From contig JAKACR010000122.1 in the NCBI GenBank assembly GCA_021821225.1, positions 1-8,088 on the forward strand: a stretch of DNA of 8,088 nucleotides. Reading direction: 5' to 3'. Below, in pieces: positions 1 to 6,429 of the stretch. Numbering within the stretch: the stretch's first letter is position 1; every line of letters begins with the position of its first letter. The notes beneath the pieces are model-generated. The model had not been told where the DNA came from. It saw only the letters and a program-made list of their open reading frames with translations, and searched no databases. Position numbers and translations under genes: made by a program. The stretch comes from Bacillota bacterium. Its GTDB lineage: Bacteria; Bacillota; Bacilli; Alicyclobacillales; SLC66.

Positions 1-87
1 GGGATGGTGGGAGCAGCAAGCCTGGCATTGGTAAACACGGTGTTTCAAATGGACGGAAGTACGGATAGACGAACGAAGGAAGGATGA
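1..87 (+). CDS. C-terminal end of a ROK-family protein (partial)
   Basis: An open frame runs in from the left edge and stops at TGA 85-87, giving 28 residues. It begins GMVGAASLALVNTVF. A small-residue stretch of the form G-x-x-GAAxLAL a short way before the end is typical of the C-terminus of ROK proteins (repressor, ORF, kinase: glucokinase, NagC and XylR relatives). The DNA-binding and ATP-binding parts would lie outside the window, so I cannot tell a sugar kinase from a NagC/XylR-type repressor. A repressor next to a sugar-acid operon on the same strand would be a natural local regulator, but that is inference. The last ten or so codons are purine-rich and low in complexity, which fits a non-conserved tail. 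The call rests on one short motif; a chance open frame is possible. Confidence 0.5.
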   Translation, partial: GMVGAASLALVNTVFQMDGSTDRRTKEG

Positions 88-285
88 TAGATAGACTGGC
101 AATATAGGCTTTCGCTGTGCTGTGGATGCCAAATGATAAGGAAGGAAAGGTGAATTTGATTCCCAAACGGGTGTTCATAGCAGGCGCAGCGTCCTTGGAT
201 ATCGCGCAACAGAAGGGCCACTGAATCGTGGCCAATTAACAGTGTACTTTCAGTTGAAGCAGGAGTACTGCCATTTCAGTTTTCG
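88..285. other. Non-coding leader upstream of the catabolic operon
   Basis: About 200 bases separate the putative ROK tail from the first operon gene. The stretch is less GC-rich than the genes and has purine runs around 136-150. I searched by eye for sigma-A promoters. TTGATT at 156-161 and TTAACA at 236-241 resemble -35 boxes, but neither has a good -10 box 16-18 bases downstream. The operon promoter is therefore either weak, activator-dependent or further upstream. The inverted repeat at 216-233 is the only clear structured element. No credible small gene is visible. Confidence 0.6.
216..233. repeat. 6+6 bp inverted repeat, candidate operator or small hairpin
   Basis: GGCCAC at 216-221 is matched exactly by its reverse complement GTGGCC at 228-233, with a 6-base centre (TGAATC). 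It sits about 70 bases before the first gene of the operon, in the expected place for a repressor operator. As RNA it could form a short GC-rich hairpin. It is not followed by a T-run on the + strand, so an intrinsic terminator for the upstream gene is unlikely. I do not recognise it as the site of a named regulator. Confidence 0.4.
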
Positions 286-287
286 GT

Positions 288-294
288 GGGGGGA
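288..294 (+). promoter_or_regulatory. Ribosome binding site of the Gfo/Idh/MocA gene
   Basis: The run GGGGGGA ends six bases before ATG 301. This makes ATG 301 the better start than the in-frame GTG at 286, which would overlap this site and has no comparable site of its own. It also leaves the usual short N-terminus before the dinucleotide-binding motif. Confidence 0.65.
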
Positions 295-300
295 ATCAAA

Positions 301-1371
301 ATGACCGATGCACTCGGATTTGCTGTTGTCGGTTGTGGCGTGGTCGGCAAGATGCACGCGGAGCAGATACAGGCAATCGAGAATGCGCGTCTTGTGGCTG
401 TTGTCGATGAAGTGGCAGAGCGGGCGCAAGCTTTCTCTGAACGCTATGGTGTACCCTGGTACACCGATCTGTCCGCCATGCTTGCGCGTGATGATGTGCA
501 GGTCGTGACCGTGGCCACACCGAGTGGACTGCACGGCGACGCGACGGTCAGCGCAGCCAGATCAGGCAAGCACGTGATTGTAGAAAAACCGATTGAAGTG
601 TCATTGCCCCAGGCCGATGCAATGATACACGCCTGCCGGGAACACGGGGTTAAATTGAGCGTGATCTCACAGCACCGCTTTGACGCGTCGACTGTTGCGG
701 TGAAACAGCGCATCGACAACGGCGATTTTGGTCGCATGATGTTGGGTGAGGCGGCCGTCAACTGGTATCGCTCGCAAGCGTATTACGACAGCGGCGCCTG
801 GCGTGGCACATGGGCTTTGGATGGCGGCGGCGCGCTGATGAACCAGTCGATCCACACCATCGATCTACTGCAATATCTGATGGGACCGGTGGACAGTGTG
901 TTCGCTCACACCCGCACACTCCATCACGAGCGAATCGAAGTCGAGGACATGGCTGTGGCGGTTGTGCAGTTTAAGGGGGGCGGCATCGGCACCATCGTCG
1001 GTACGACGGCCGCCTATCCGGGGCTGTCCGCGCGTGTTGAAGTATTCGGAAGCAAGGGTACGGCAGTCATCGACAAAGACCTCTTGACGCATCTCTATCT
1101 GCGCACAGAGACGCCCGCAGAAGGGGCGAGTCATCGCGGCAAGCGCGCCAGTAACGTGGCCGAACAGGCGCAAGCAGAGGCTGCGGGTGCAGTTTCAGAC
1201 CCAGCCGCTATTGCCGGTGGGTCACATCGGGCGCAGTTTCTGGACATGATCCAGGCAATTCAGACCGATCGCGAACCAATGGTAAGCGGGGAAGAAGGTC
1301 GCAAACCGCTGGAAATCATTCTGGCCATCTATGAATCCGCCAGAACAGGCAGGCTGGTGAGGTTGCCATAA
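301..1371 (+). CDS. Gfo/Idh/MocA-family NAD(P)-dependent dehydrogenase
   Basis: A cytoplasmic oxidoreductase of 356 residues, normal for the family, which oxidises or reduces hydroxyl/keto groups of sugars, inositols and their derivatives. The N-terminal Rossmann fold opens with a G-x-G-x-x-G motif at residues 11-16 followed by H19. The family EKP motif is at 95-97, with K96 the expected catalytic lysine. The substrate domain carries GGGALMNQSIHTIDL with H185 and D188. The residue four before the catalytic histidine, aspartate in inositol dehydrogenase (D172/H176), is asparagine here (N181); this variant is common in the wider family. It is the first gene of a five-gene operon with a UxaB-like reductase 44 bp downstream. 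Substrate is unknown: a uronate, glycoside or inositol are all possible. Family call is firm. Confidence 0.93.
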   Translation: MTDALGFAVVGCGVVGKMHAEQIQAIENARLVAVVDEVAERAQAFSERYGVPWYTDLSAMLARDDVQVVTVATPSGLHGDATVSAARSGKHVIVEKPIEVSLPQADAMIHACREHGVKLSVISQHRFDASTVAVKQRIDNGDFGRMMLGEAAVNWYRSQAYYDSGAWRGTWALDGGGALMNQSIHTIDLLQYLMGPVDSVFAHTRTLHHERIEVEDMAVAVVQFKGGGIGTIVGTTAAYPGLSARVEVFGSKGTAVIDKDLLTHLYLRTETPAEGASHRGKRASNVAEQAQAEAAGAVSDPAAIAGGSHRAQFLDMIQAIQTDREPMVSGEEGRKPLEIILAIYESARTGRLVRLP

Positions 1372-1415
1372 GGATGACAACCGTGTTTTGCGGACAGGGA
1401 GGGATTTGAGGCGTC

Positions 1416-2912
1416 GTGCTATCCAGACAATGGTTGAACGAGCACCGCGATGCGGATCGCATCCTGATGGAGCGGATATCGGAGTTGCCGGAACGGGTGA
1501 TTCAGATTGGCGAGGGGCGATTTGTGCGCGGTTTTGTGGATTGGCTGATCAACCGTCTGAACGTCGCGGGTCTGTTTGGTGGTCGCGTCGTGGTGGTTGC
1601 GCCGCGTCGGACGGGAGCGCGCCACTTGATCGAGTGGGCGCGTCAGGATTTCCTGTACACCGTGTGGTTGCGTGGTCTGGAGAACGGCCGGGAGGTGGAT
1701 GAAGCAGAAATTGTGATGTCCGTCAGCCGGGGTATTGACCCTTACACGCAGTGGCGCGCATTCTTGAACTGTGCCGCTAACCCAGCCATCGATATCTGTG
1801 TGTCCAACACGACCGAGGCGGGACTGGCGTTTCAGTCAGAGGCGTGGGAACCAGATCGGGCCCCGGAATCGTACCCTGGGAAACTGACAGCCTACCTGTA
1901 TCGGCGTTATGAGCATTTCTGCGGCGATCCAGATCGAGGGATGGTGATCGTTCCTTGTGAATTGGTCGACGATAACGGCGCTGTTCTGCGTGCGGCCGTG
2001 TTGCGGTGTATCCACGAGTGGAAGTTGCCGACGGCATTCGCCGCCTGGGTGACGACGGCCAATCATTTTTGCAATACGCTGGTCGATCGCATCGTGACGG
2101 GTTTGCCGCCGGGGGAGGACCTTCAGGGGGCAATGGATCAGTTTGGGTATGAGGACCAATTCCTGACGGTTGGGGAACCGTTTCACTTGTTTGTGATTGA
2201 GGATGGCGGAACACTGCGTGATCGCTGGCCACTGGCCGATAGCGGCCTTGCTGTGCGTTTTGTGGATGATGTCAGTCCGTATCGGCTGCTCAAGGTCAGG
2301 ATTTTAAATGGGGCGCACACCGCTCTTGCCGTGACAGCGCTGTTGGCCGGACTCACCACCGTACGGGCGGCGGTCAATGATGAGTTGTTCGCCTCGTTTG
2401 TACACCATGTCGTATTTTCGGAGATTGTGCCCACGCTGGCAGTGGAACCACAATCGGCAGACCGGTTTGCACAAGCGGTCCTGGAACGCTTTCAGAATCC
2501 TTACATTGAGCATCGTCTGCAGGACATCATGTTGCACGCGTTAACCAAGTTTCGTGTGCGACTGGCGCCGACGATACAAGCACACGTACAGCGCGAGGGG
2601 CGATTGCCGCCGCTTTTGACCACGGCGTTTGCGGCGTTGCTCCTGTATTATCATCCCGACTCGGGAGCGTGCATTGAGGATCGCCCGGAACTGGAAATGC
2701 TGGTACGAAGCGTCTGGGCAAAAGAAGCAGAAGACGTCTCGTTGCCAGATGTCGTACGCGAACTGTTGGCGCTGCATGCGGTCTGGGGACTGGACGCCAA
2801 TGAATGGCCTGGGGCGACGGAGACGATCGCGCGACAAATCGCCCACTGGCGCGAAAAGGGGGCGCGAGCGAGTGTGACTGCAGCGCTTCTAGAAGGGGGA
2901 TTGGCGCGATGA
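1416..2912 (+). CDS. UxaB-like ketouronate reductase (tagaturonate/fructuronate reductase, mannitol dehydrogenase family)
   Basis: A 498-residue member of the polyol-specific long-chain dehydrogenase family, close in length to UxaB (about 480). UxaB reduces D-tagaturonate to D-altronate with NADH; UxuB does the same for D-fructuronate to D-mannonate. The N-terminal cofactor motif RVIQIGEGRFVRGFVDW (residues 27-43) is UxaB-like, as are SNTTEAG (130-136) and NHFCNTLVDRIV (216-227). The catalytic triad pattern K-x4-N-x2-H is present at K293, N298 and H301, with the same spacing as K295/N300/H303 of Pseudomonas fluorescens mannitol 2-dehydrogenase. The GTG start follows GGGAGGG at 1397-1403; it gives an N-terminus about ten residues longer than typical UxaB, and no better start is seen. 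The stop overlaps the next start. UxaB specificity is likelier than UxuB from the motifs, but not proven. Confidence 0.85.
   Translation: MLSRQWLNEHRDADRILMERISELPERVIQIGEGRFVRGFVDWLINRLNVAGLFGGRVVVVAPRRTGARHLIEWARQDFLYTVWLRGLENGREVDEAEIVMSVSRGIDPYTQWRAFLNCAANPAIDICVSNTTEAGLAFQSEAWEPDRAPESYPGKLTAYLYRRYEHFCGDPDRGMVIVPCELVDDNGAVLRAAVLRCIHEWKLPTAFAAWVTTANHFCNTLVDRIVTGLPPGEDLQGAMDQFGYEDQFLTVGEPFHLFVIEDGGTLRDRWPLADSGLAVRFVDDVSPYRLLKVRILNGAHTALAVTALLAGLTTVRAAVNDELFASFVHHVVFSEIVPTLAVEPQSADRFAQAVLERFQNPYIEHRLQDIMLHALTKFRVRLAPTIQAHVQREGRLPPLLTTAFAALLLYYHPDSGACIEDRPELEMLVRSVWAKEAEDVSLPDVVRELLALHAVWGLDANEWPGATETIARQIAHWREKGARASVTAALLEGGLAR
2891..2900 (+). promoter_or_regulatory. Ribosome binding site inside the end of the reductase gene
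   Basis: AGAAGGGGGA lies within the last codons of the UxaB-like gene and ends eight bases before ATG 2909. It decides the start of the TIM-barrel gene, whose frame is open further upstream from 2804 but without a ribosome site there. The arrangement implies translational coupling. Confidence 0.65.
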
Positions 2913-3736
2913 TGACGCTCACCGCTTTTGCGGACGAGATTTCCCCAGAGATCGAGGAACAGCTTGACGTACTGGTCGAAGAGGATATCCATCACATGGA
3001 ATTTCGCGGCGTCTGGGGCAAAAATGTGTTGCGATTATCGGACGCGGAACTGGATCGTGTCGAGAGTCGCCTGCACGAGCGCGGAATACGCATTTCTTCG
3101 ATTGGTTCACCGATTGGCAAAATTAGCATCGATGACGAGTTTGCGCCGCATCTGGTGGACTTTGAACGAGCGCTCGCGATTGCGATGCGGTTTCAGACTC
3201 GCTTCATCCGTATTTTTTCATTCTTTATTCCTCCGGGCAAGGACCCGATCCGGTACCGCGACGAGGTATTGCTGCGTATGGAGGAATTGACAAAGCGGGC
3301 GGAGGCGGTCGGCGTGACTCTGTTGCACGAAAACGAAAAGCAGATCTATGGAGATACGCCCGAACGCTGTGTGGACATTCACACGGCCTGTCCATCACTC
3401 GCTTTGCGCGCCGCATTTGATCCGGCCAACTTTGTACAATGCCACGTAGAGCCGTTTACGCGCGCGTGGCCTCTTTTGGCGCCATACGTCGAGTACGTGC
3501 ACATCAAGGATGCGCGTTTCGCGGATGGGTTCGTGACACCCGCCGGAGAGGGCGACGGAGACGTAGCAGCGTTACTGGCAACCCTGCGCGACAGGGGATA
3601 CACGGGATTCCTTTCACTGGAACCCCACTTGGCAAGCGAGGACGCATTTTCTGGATTTAGCGGTCCAGAGCGGTTCAAGGCGGCCGCACAGGCGCTAAAG
3701 GCCCTGTTGGTGAAGGCGGGCGTGTTGTGGCATTGA
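2909..3736 (+). CDS. Xylose-isomerase-like TIM-barrel sugar isomerase/epimerase
   Basis: A 275-residue protein of the AP-endonuclease-2/xylose-isomerase-like TIM-barrel family (IolE, IolI, hydroxypyruvate isomerase, D-tagatose 3-epimerase relatives). Four acidic/histidine residues fit the family metal site: E141 in HENE (140-143), D171 in FDPANF, H198 in HIKDAR and E238 in LSLEPH. Their order and spacing resemble E152/D185/H211/E246 of tagatose 3-epimerase. The start is ATG 2909, in an ATGA overlap with the reductase stop; ATG 2912 directly follows and cannot be excluded. No signal peptide or membrane segment is seen, so it is cytoplasmic. In this operon it could epimerise a ketouronate, isomerise a 3-keto sugar made by the Gfo/Idh/MocA enzyme, or act as a lyase on an oxidised glycoside. 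The family is clear, the reaction is not. Confidence 0.88.
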   Translation: MMTLTAFADEISPEIEEQLDVLVEEDIHHMEFRGVWGKNVLRLSDAELDRVESRLHERGIRISSIGSPIGKISIDDEFAPHLVDFERALAIAMRFQTRFIRIFSFFIPPGKDPIRYRDEVLLRMEELTKRAEAVGVTLLHENEKQIYGDTPERCVDIHTACPSLALRAAFDPANFVQCHVEPFTRAWPLLAPYVEYVHIKDARFADGFVTPAGEGDGDVAALLATLRDRGYTGFLSLEPHLASEDAFSGFSGPERFKAAAQALKALLVKAGVLWH

Positions 3737-3774
3737 CATCAGGGGTGAACACAGAGTAGCTAATTCATACAAAT

Positions 3775-3781
3775 GGGGTGG
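3775..3781 (+). promoter_or_regulatory. Ribosome binding site of the LarA-like gene
   Basis: GGGGTGG ends six bases before ATG 3788. The alternative ATG at 3773 overlaps this site and has only weak purine matches upstream, so ATG 3788 is preferred. The difference is five residues. Confidence 0.5.
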
Positions 3782-3787
3782 CGTCAC

Positions 3788-5065
3788 ATGGGCCATGTCG
3801 TCAATCAATTGTTGCGCGATATCCCGCTGCCGCTGATGGTGAAAGTCAGGCAACGTTTTGACGAGTCGCGCCTGTCTGACCCCGTGGCGCAACTGCGTGC
3901 CCGCCTGACATCTTCAGGGGCAATGGCCGCGATGCGCCCTGGTGCGAGGGTGGCCGTATGCGTGGGGAGCCGGGGCATCGCCATGCTTGCTGAACTGACG
4001 CGTGCGGTGGTCGAGGAACTGCGGTCTGCGGGGATGGAGCCATTCCTCGTACCGGCCATGGGCAGTCATGGCGGCGCAACCGCCATGGGTCAGACAGAGG
4101 TGCTGTCGCATCTTGGGGTGGAGGAGCGTACCGTGGGGGCTGTCATACGCTCTTCCATGGATGTCGTAGAGGTCGGTCGTCTTGCCAACGGCCTGCCTGT
4201 CTATGTCGATCGAATCGCGGTGCAAGAAGCGGACGCGCTCGTACTCATCAACCGTGTGAAGCCGCACACGGCGTTTCGCGGTCCGGTGGAGAGTGGCCTC
4301 TTGAAGATGCTGGCGATTGGGCTTGGCAACCAGCGGGGAGCGGACGCGTGTCACCAGTTGGGTTTTGGTCTGATGGCGGAACACGTGGTGAAGATGGCCC
4401 GTATCGTGCTAGGCGCCTTGCCGATCGCTTTCGGGGTTGCGGTGGTAGAAAACGCGTATGATCGGATCTGCCGGGTTGAAGTCCTGCAGCCCCATGAGAT
4501 GGAGGACATGGAGCGTGAAATGCTGGTGTTGGCGAAGTCGCGGATGCCGCGCATTCTGTTCGATCCAATCGACGTGTTGGTCGTAGATTATATTGGGAAA
4601 AACATCAGTGGAGACGGGTTGGATCCGAACATCACAGGGCGTTATCCCACGCCGTATGCGAATGGTGGGCCCACAGTAACCAAACTCGCCGTGCTGGATA
4701 TGACGCCGGAATCAGGCGGCAACGCAAACGGGGTGGGCACTGCCGATTTTACGACCCGGCTCTTGGCGCAGAAGGTGGATTGGGACATGACGTACGCCAA
4801 TGGCTTGACATCGACCGTCTGCGGACCCACCAAACTGGCGACGGTGCTCGATACGGATCGACTGGCTCTGCAGGCGGCGATCAAGACCTGCAATATCCTT
4901 GATTTCACGAAGTGCCGACTCGTCAGACTGCGTGATACGCTTCACTTGGAGGAGATCTGGATTTCCGAGGCGTTACTGTCTGAAGCCGTAACGAATCAAG
5001 ATGTCGACGTGCTGACCGAACCGGAAGCGTTTGTGTTTGATGAGACAGGCCATCTGCCCAAATAG
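3788..5065 (+). CDS. LarA-like nickel-pincer racemase/epimerase homologue (DUF2088)
   Basis: A 425-residue homologue of lactate racemase LarA, which uses a nickel-pincer nucleotide (NPN) covalently bound to a lysine to racemise 2-hydroxyacids by hydride transfer. Compared with Lactiplantibacillus LarA (catalytic H108 and H174, cofactor lysine K184, nickel ligand H200), this protein has H94 in MGSHGG, H160 in KPHTAFRGP, K173 in SGLLKML and H189 in ADACHQ. The 66-residue gap between the first two histidines and the 16-residue gap from lysine to last histidine are identical; the H160-K173 gap is three longer. LarA R75 may correspond to R62 in GSRGI, while the D72 position is not acidic. The family includes homologues acting on malate, phenyllactate and gluconate, so a C2 epimerase of an aldonate such as mannonate or altronate is a reasonable inference here. 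The cofactor genes larB, larC and larE are not in the window. Actual lactate racemisation is less likely given the neighbours. Confidence 0.85.
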   Translation: MGHVVNQLLRDIPLPLMVKVRQRFDESRLSDPVAQLRARLTSSGAMAAMRPGARVAVCVGSRGIAMLAELTRAVVEELRSAGMEPFLVPAMGSHGGATAMGQTEVLSHLGVEERTVGAVIRSSMDVVEVGRLANGLPVYVDRIAVQEADALVLINRVKPHTAFRGPVESGLLKMLAIGLGNQRGADACHQLGFGLMAEHVVKMARIVLGALPIAFGVAVVENAYDRICRVEVLQPHEMEDMEREMLVLAKSRMPRILFDPIDVLVVDYIGKNISGDGLDPNITGRYPTPYANGGPTVTKLAVLDMTPESGGNANGVGTADFTTRLLAQKVDWDMTYANGLTSTVCGPTKLATVLDTDRLALQAAIKTCNILDFTKCRLVRLRDTLHLEEIWISEALLSEAVTNQDVDVLTEPEAFVFDETGHLPK

Positions 5066-5082
5066 AAAGAGGCGCCAAAAGT

Positions 5083-5090
5083 GAGGTGGG
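5083..5090 (+). promoter_or_regulatory. Ribosome binding site of the UxaC-like gene
   Basis: GAGGTGGG ends seven bases before GTG 5098, supporting this GTG as the start. An ATG at 5091 directly abuts the site but opens only a seven-codon frame. Confidence 0.6.
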
Positions 5091-5097
5091 ATGAAGG

Positions 5098-6375
5098 GTG
5101 TCGGACTGGATTGAATCGGGAGCGGAATTGACCCAAACGGTGCGTCGTGTCGTCGATCGCATGGAGATCTCAGACATGCACACGCACCTGTATCCGCCTG
5201 CGTTTGGGGATTTGTTCGTGCGTGGGATCGACCAACTATTGACCTATCATTATTTGATCGCGGAAGCCCTGCGCGCGTCGCCGATCACGTATGAGGCATT
5301 CTGGGCGATGAACACCTCCACGCAGGCAGAGCACATTTGGACGGAGCTATTCTGTAGGCGCACACCCTACAGCGAGGCTTGCCGCGGGATTCTCACCACG
5401 CTGCGCGAACTGGGACTCGATCCGGGCACGCGCGATTTGGCACAGTACCGGGAGTTTTTTTCTGGGCTGACACCGGAGACAGCGGTGGATGTGGTGTTTC
5501 GCGCGGCGGGGGTTCGCGAGGTGGTGATGACCAACGATCCATTTGATGAGCGTGAGCGTGCCGTATGGCTGACCGATCGCGCGGATTCAGTGCGCAGCGA
5601 CCCCCGTTTTCACGCAGCGTTGCGGATTGATTCGTTCTTGCTGGACTGGGAACGACGGCGTCCGCAATTGCGCAGTTGGGGGTTTGATGTCGGGGAACCA
5701 TCGGCGTCATCCCCAGAACTTGATGAACACTCACTGGGCGAAGCCAAACGCTTCCTGATCGAATGGGCGCGCCGAACAGACGCTTTGTATCTGGCAGTAT
5801 CGCTTCCGCCAGACTTCGCGTATCCGGCGGACGATATCACGACACACCTTCTCAATGGGTGCGTGCTGCCCGCTTGCCGGGAATTGGGGATCCCGTTCGC
5901 TTTGATGATCGGAGTCAGACGGCAGGTCAATGCGCAACTCCGGTTGGCGGGAGACATGGGAGGAGTCGCCGATATGCAAGCGGTGGCGCGGTTATGTGCC
6001 CACAATCCCCAGAACCGTTTTTTTGCGACGTTGTTGGCACGCGAGAATCAGCACGAATTGGCTGTGTTGGCACGTAAGTTCCGCAATGTCATGGTTTTTG
6101 GCTGTTGGTGGTTCATGAGTACGCCGACGTTGGTAGCGGAGACGATGCGAATGCGCTGCGAATTGCTAGGCACTGGGTTTATTCCGCAACATTCGGATGC
6201 GCGTGTGTTGGAACAGTTGGTGTATAAATGGAAGCATGCACGCGTCGTGATGGCGGATGTTTTGTGCGAACAGTATTCCCGAGTGGTCGCCACGGGGTGG
6301 CGGGTCACAGAGGGAGAGATCGAGCGCGATGCGCGGGCGCTTTTGCAGGACAATTTCTGGGGATTTGTCCGGTAG
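5098..6375 (+). CDS. UxaC-like uronate isomerase (amidohydrolase superfamily)
   Basis: A 425-residue divergent member of the uronate isomerase family, somewhat shorter than E. coli UxaC (about 470). UxaC interconverts D-glucuronate/D-fructuronate and D-galacturonate/D-tagaturonate. The metal and catalytic residues known from the Bacillus halodurans enzyme (H26, H28, H49, Y50, D355, R357) appear here as H28 and H30 in MHTHLYPP, H51-Y52 in LLTYHYL, and D367-R369 in HSDAR. MTNDPFD (144-150) matches the family's TTDDP-type segment, and MVFGCWWF fits the WWF motif that precedes the DxR loop. One oddity: the family's conserved LHxGAxR segment reads LMIGVRR here, so a histidine is methionine (M270). 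It ends the operon, 32 bp after the LarA-like gene. With the UxaB-like reductase it forms the classic isomerase-reductase pair. Family firm; substrate uncertain. Confidence 0.85.
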   Translation: MSDWIESGAELTQTVRRVVDRMEISDMHTHLYPPAFGDLFVRGIDQLLTYHYLIAEALRASPITYEAFWAMNTSTQAEHIWTELFCRRTPYSEACRGILTTLRELGLDPGTRDLAQYREFFSGLTPETAVDVVFRAAGVREVVMTNDPFDERERAVWLTDRADSVRSDPRFHAALRIDSFLLDWERRRPQLRSWGFDVGEPSASSPELDEHSLGEAKRFLIEWARRTDALYLAVSLPPDFAYPADDITTHLLNGCVLPACRELGIPFALMIGVRRQVNAQLRLAGDMGGVADMQAVARLCAHNPQNRFFATLLARENQHELAVLARKFRNVMVFGCWWFMSTPTLVAETMRMRCELLGTGFIPQHSDARVLEQLVYKWKHARVVMADVLCEQYSRVVATGWRVTEGEIERDARALLQDNFWGFVR

Positions 6376-6429
6376 TTTTGCCGAGTACGACTCTGAGTAA
6401 AGACGCGACTGGACAGACTCTTGCCAGGG
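6376..6429. other. Short gap between convergent operons, no clear terminator
   Basis: Only 54 bases separate the two converging stop codons. They contain short complementary words (GAGT and ACTC copies, CTGG and CCAG) but no stem longer than five base pairs followed by a T-run on either strand. Termination of both operons is therefore either Rho-dependent, inside the opposing genes, or by a hairpin too weak to call by eye. Confidence 0.5.

Noticed and set aside
33..45. Perfect inverted repeat AAACAC-G-GTGTTT inside the putative ROK tail
   Set aside because: It lies in what looks like coding sequence, is far from the operon start, and 6+6 bp dyads occur by chance; only one copy is seen.
156..184. 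TTGATT as a -35 box with TAGCAG as a -10 box
   Set aside because: The -10 match is only three of six bases, so this is not a supportable promoter call.
286..300. GTG 286 as start of the Gfo/Idh/MocA gene
   Set aside because: It overlaps the strong GGGGGGA ribosome site that serves ATG 301.
1777..2232. Long open frame on the - strand inside the UxaB-like gene
   Set aside because: The + strand frame has clear family motifs throughout; the opposite frame is arginine/proline-rich and looks like a shadow of GC-biased codons.
5091..5114. Seven-codon frame starting ATG 5091, overlapping the UxaC-like start
   Set aside because: The ATG abuts the ribosome site with almost no spacing; there is no sign that it is translated.
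6376..6429. Bidirectional intrinsic terminator between the convergent genes
   Set aside because: Stems are at most about five base pairs with no T-runs.
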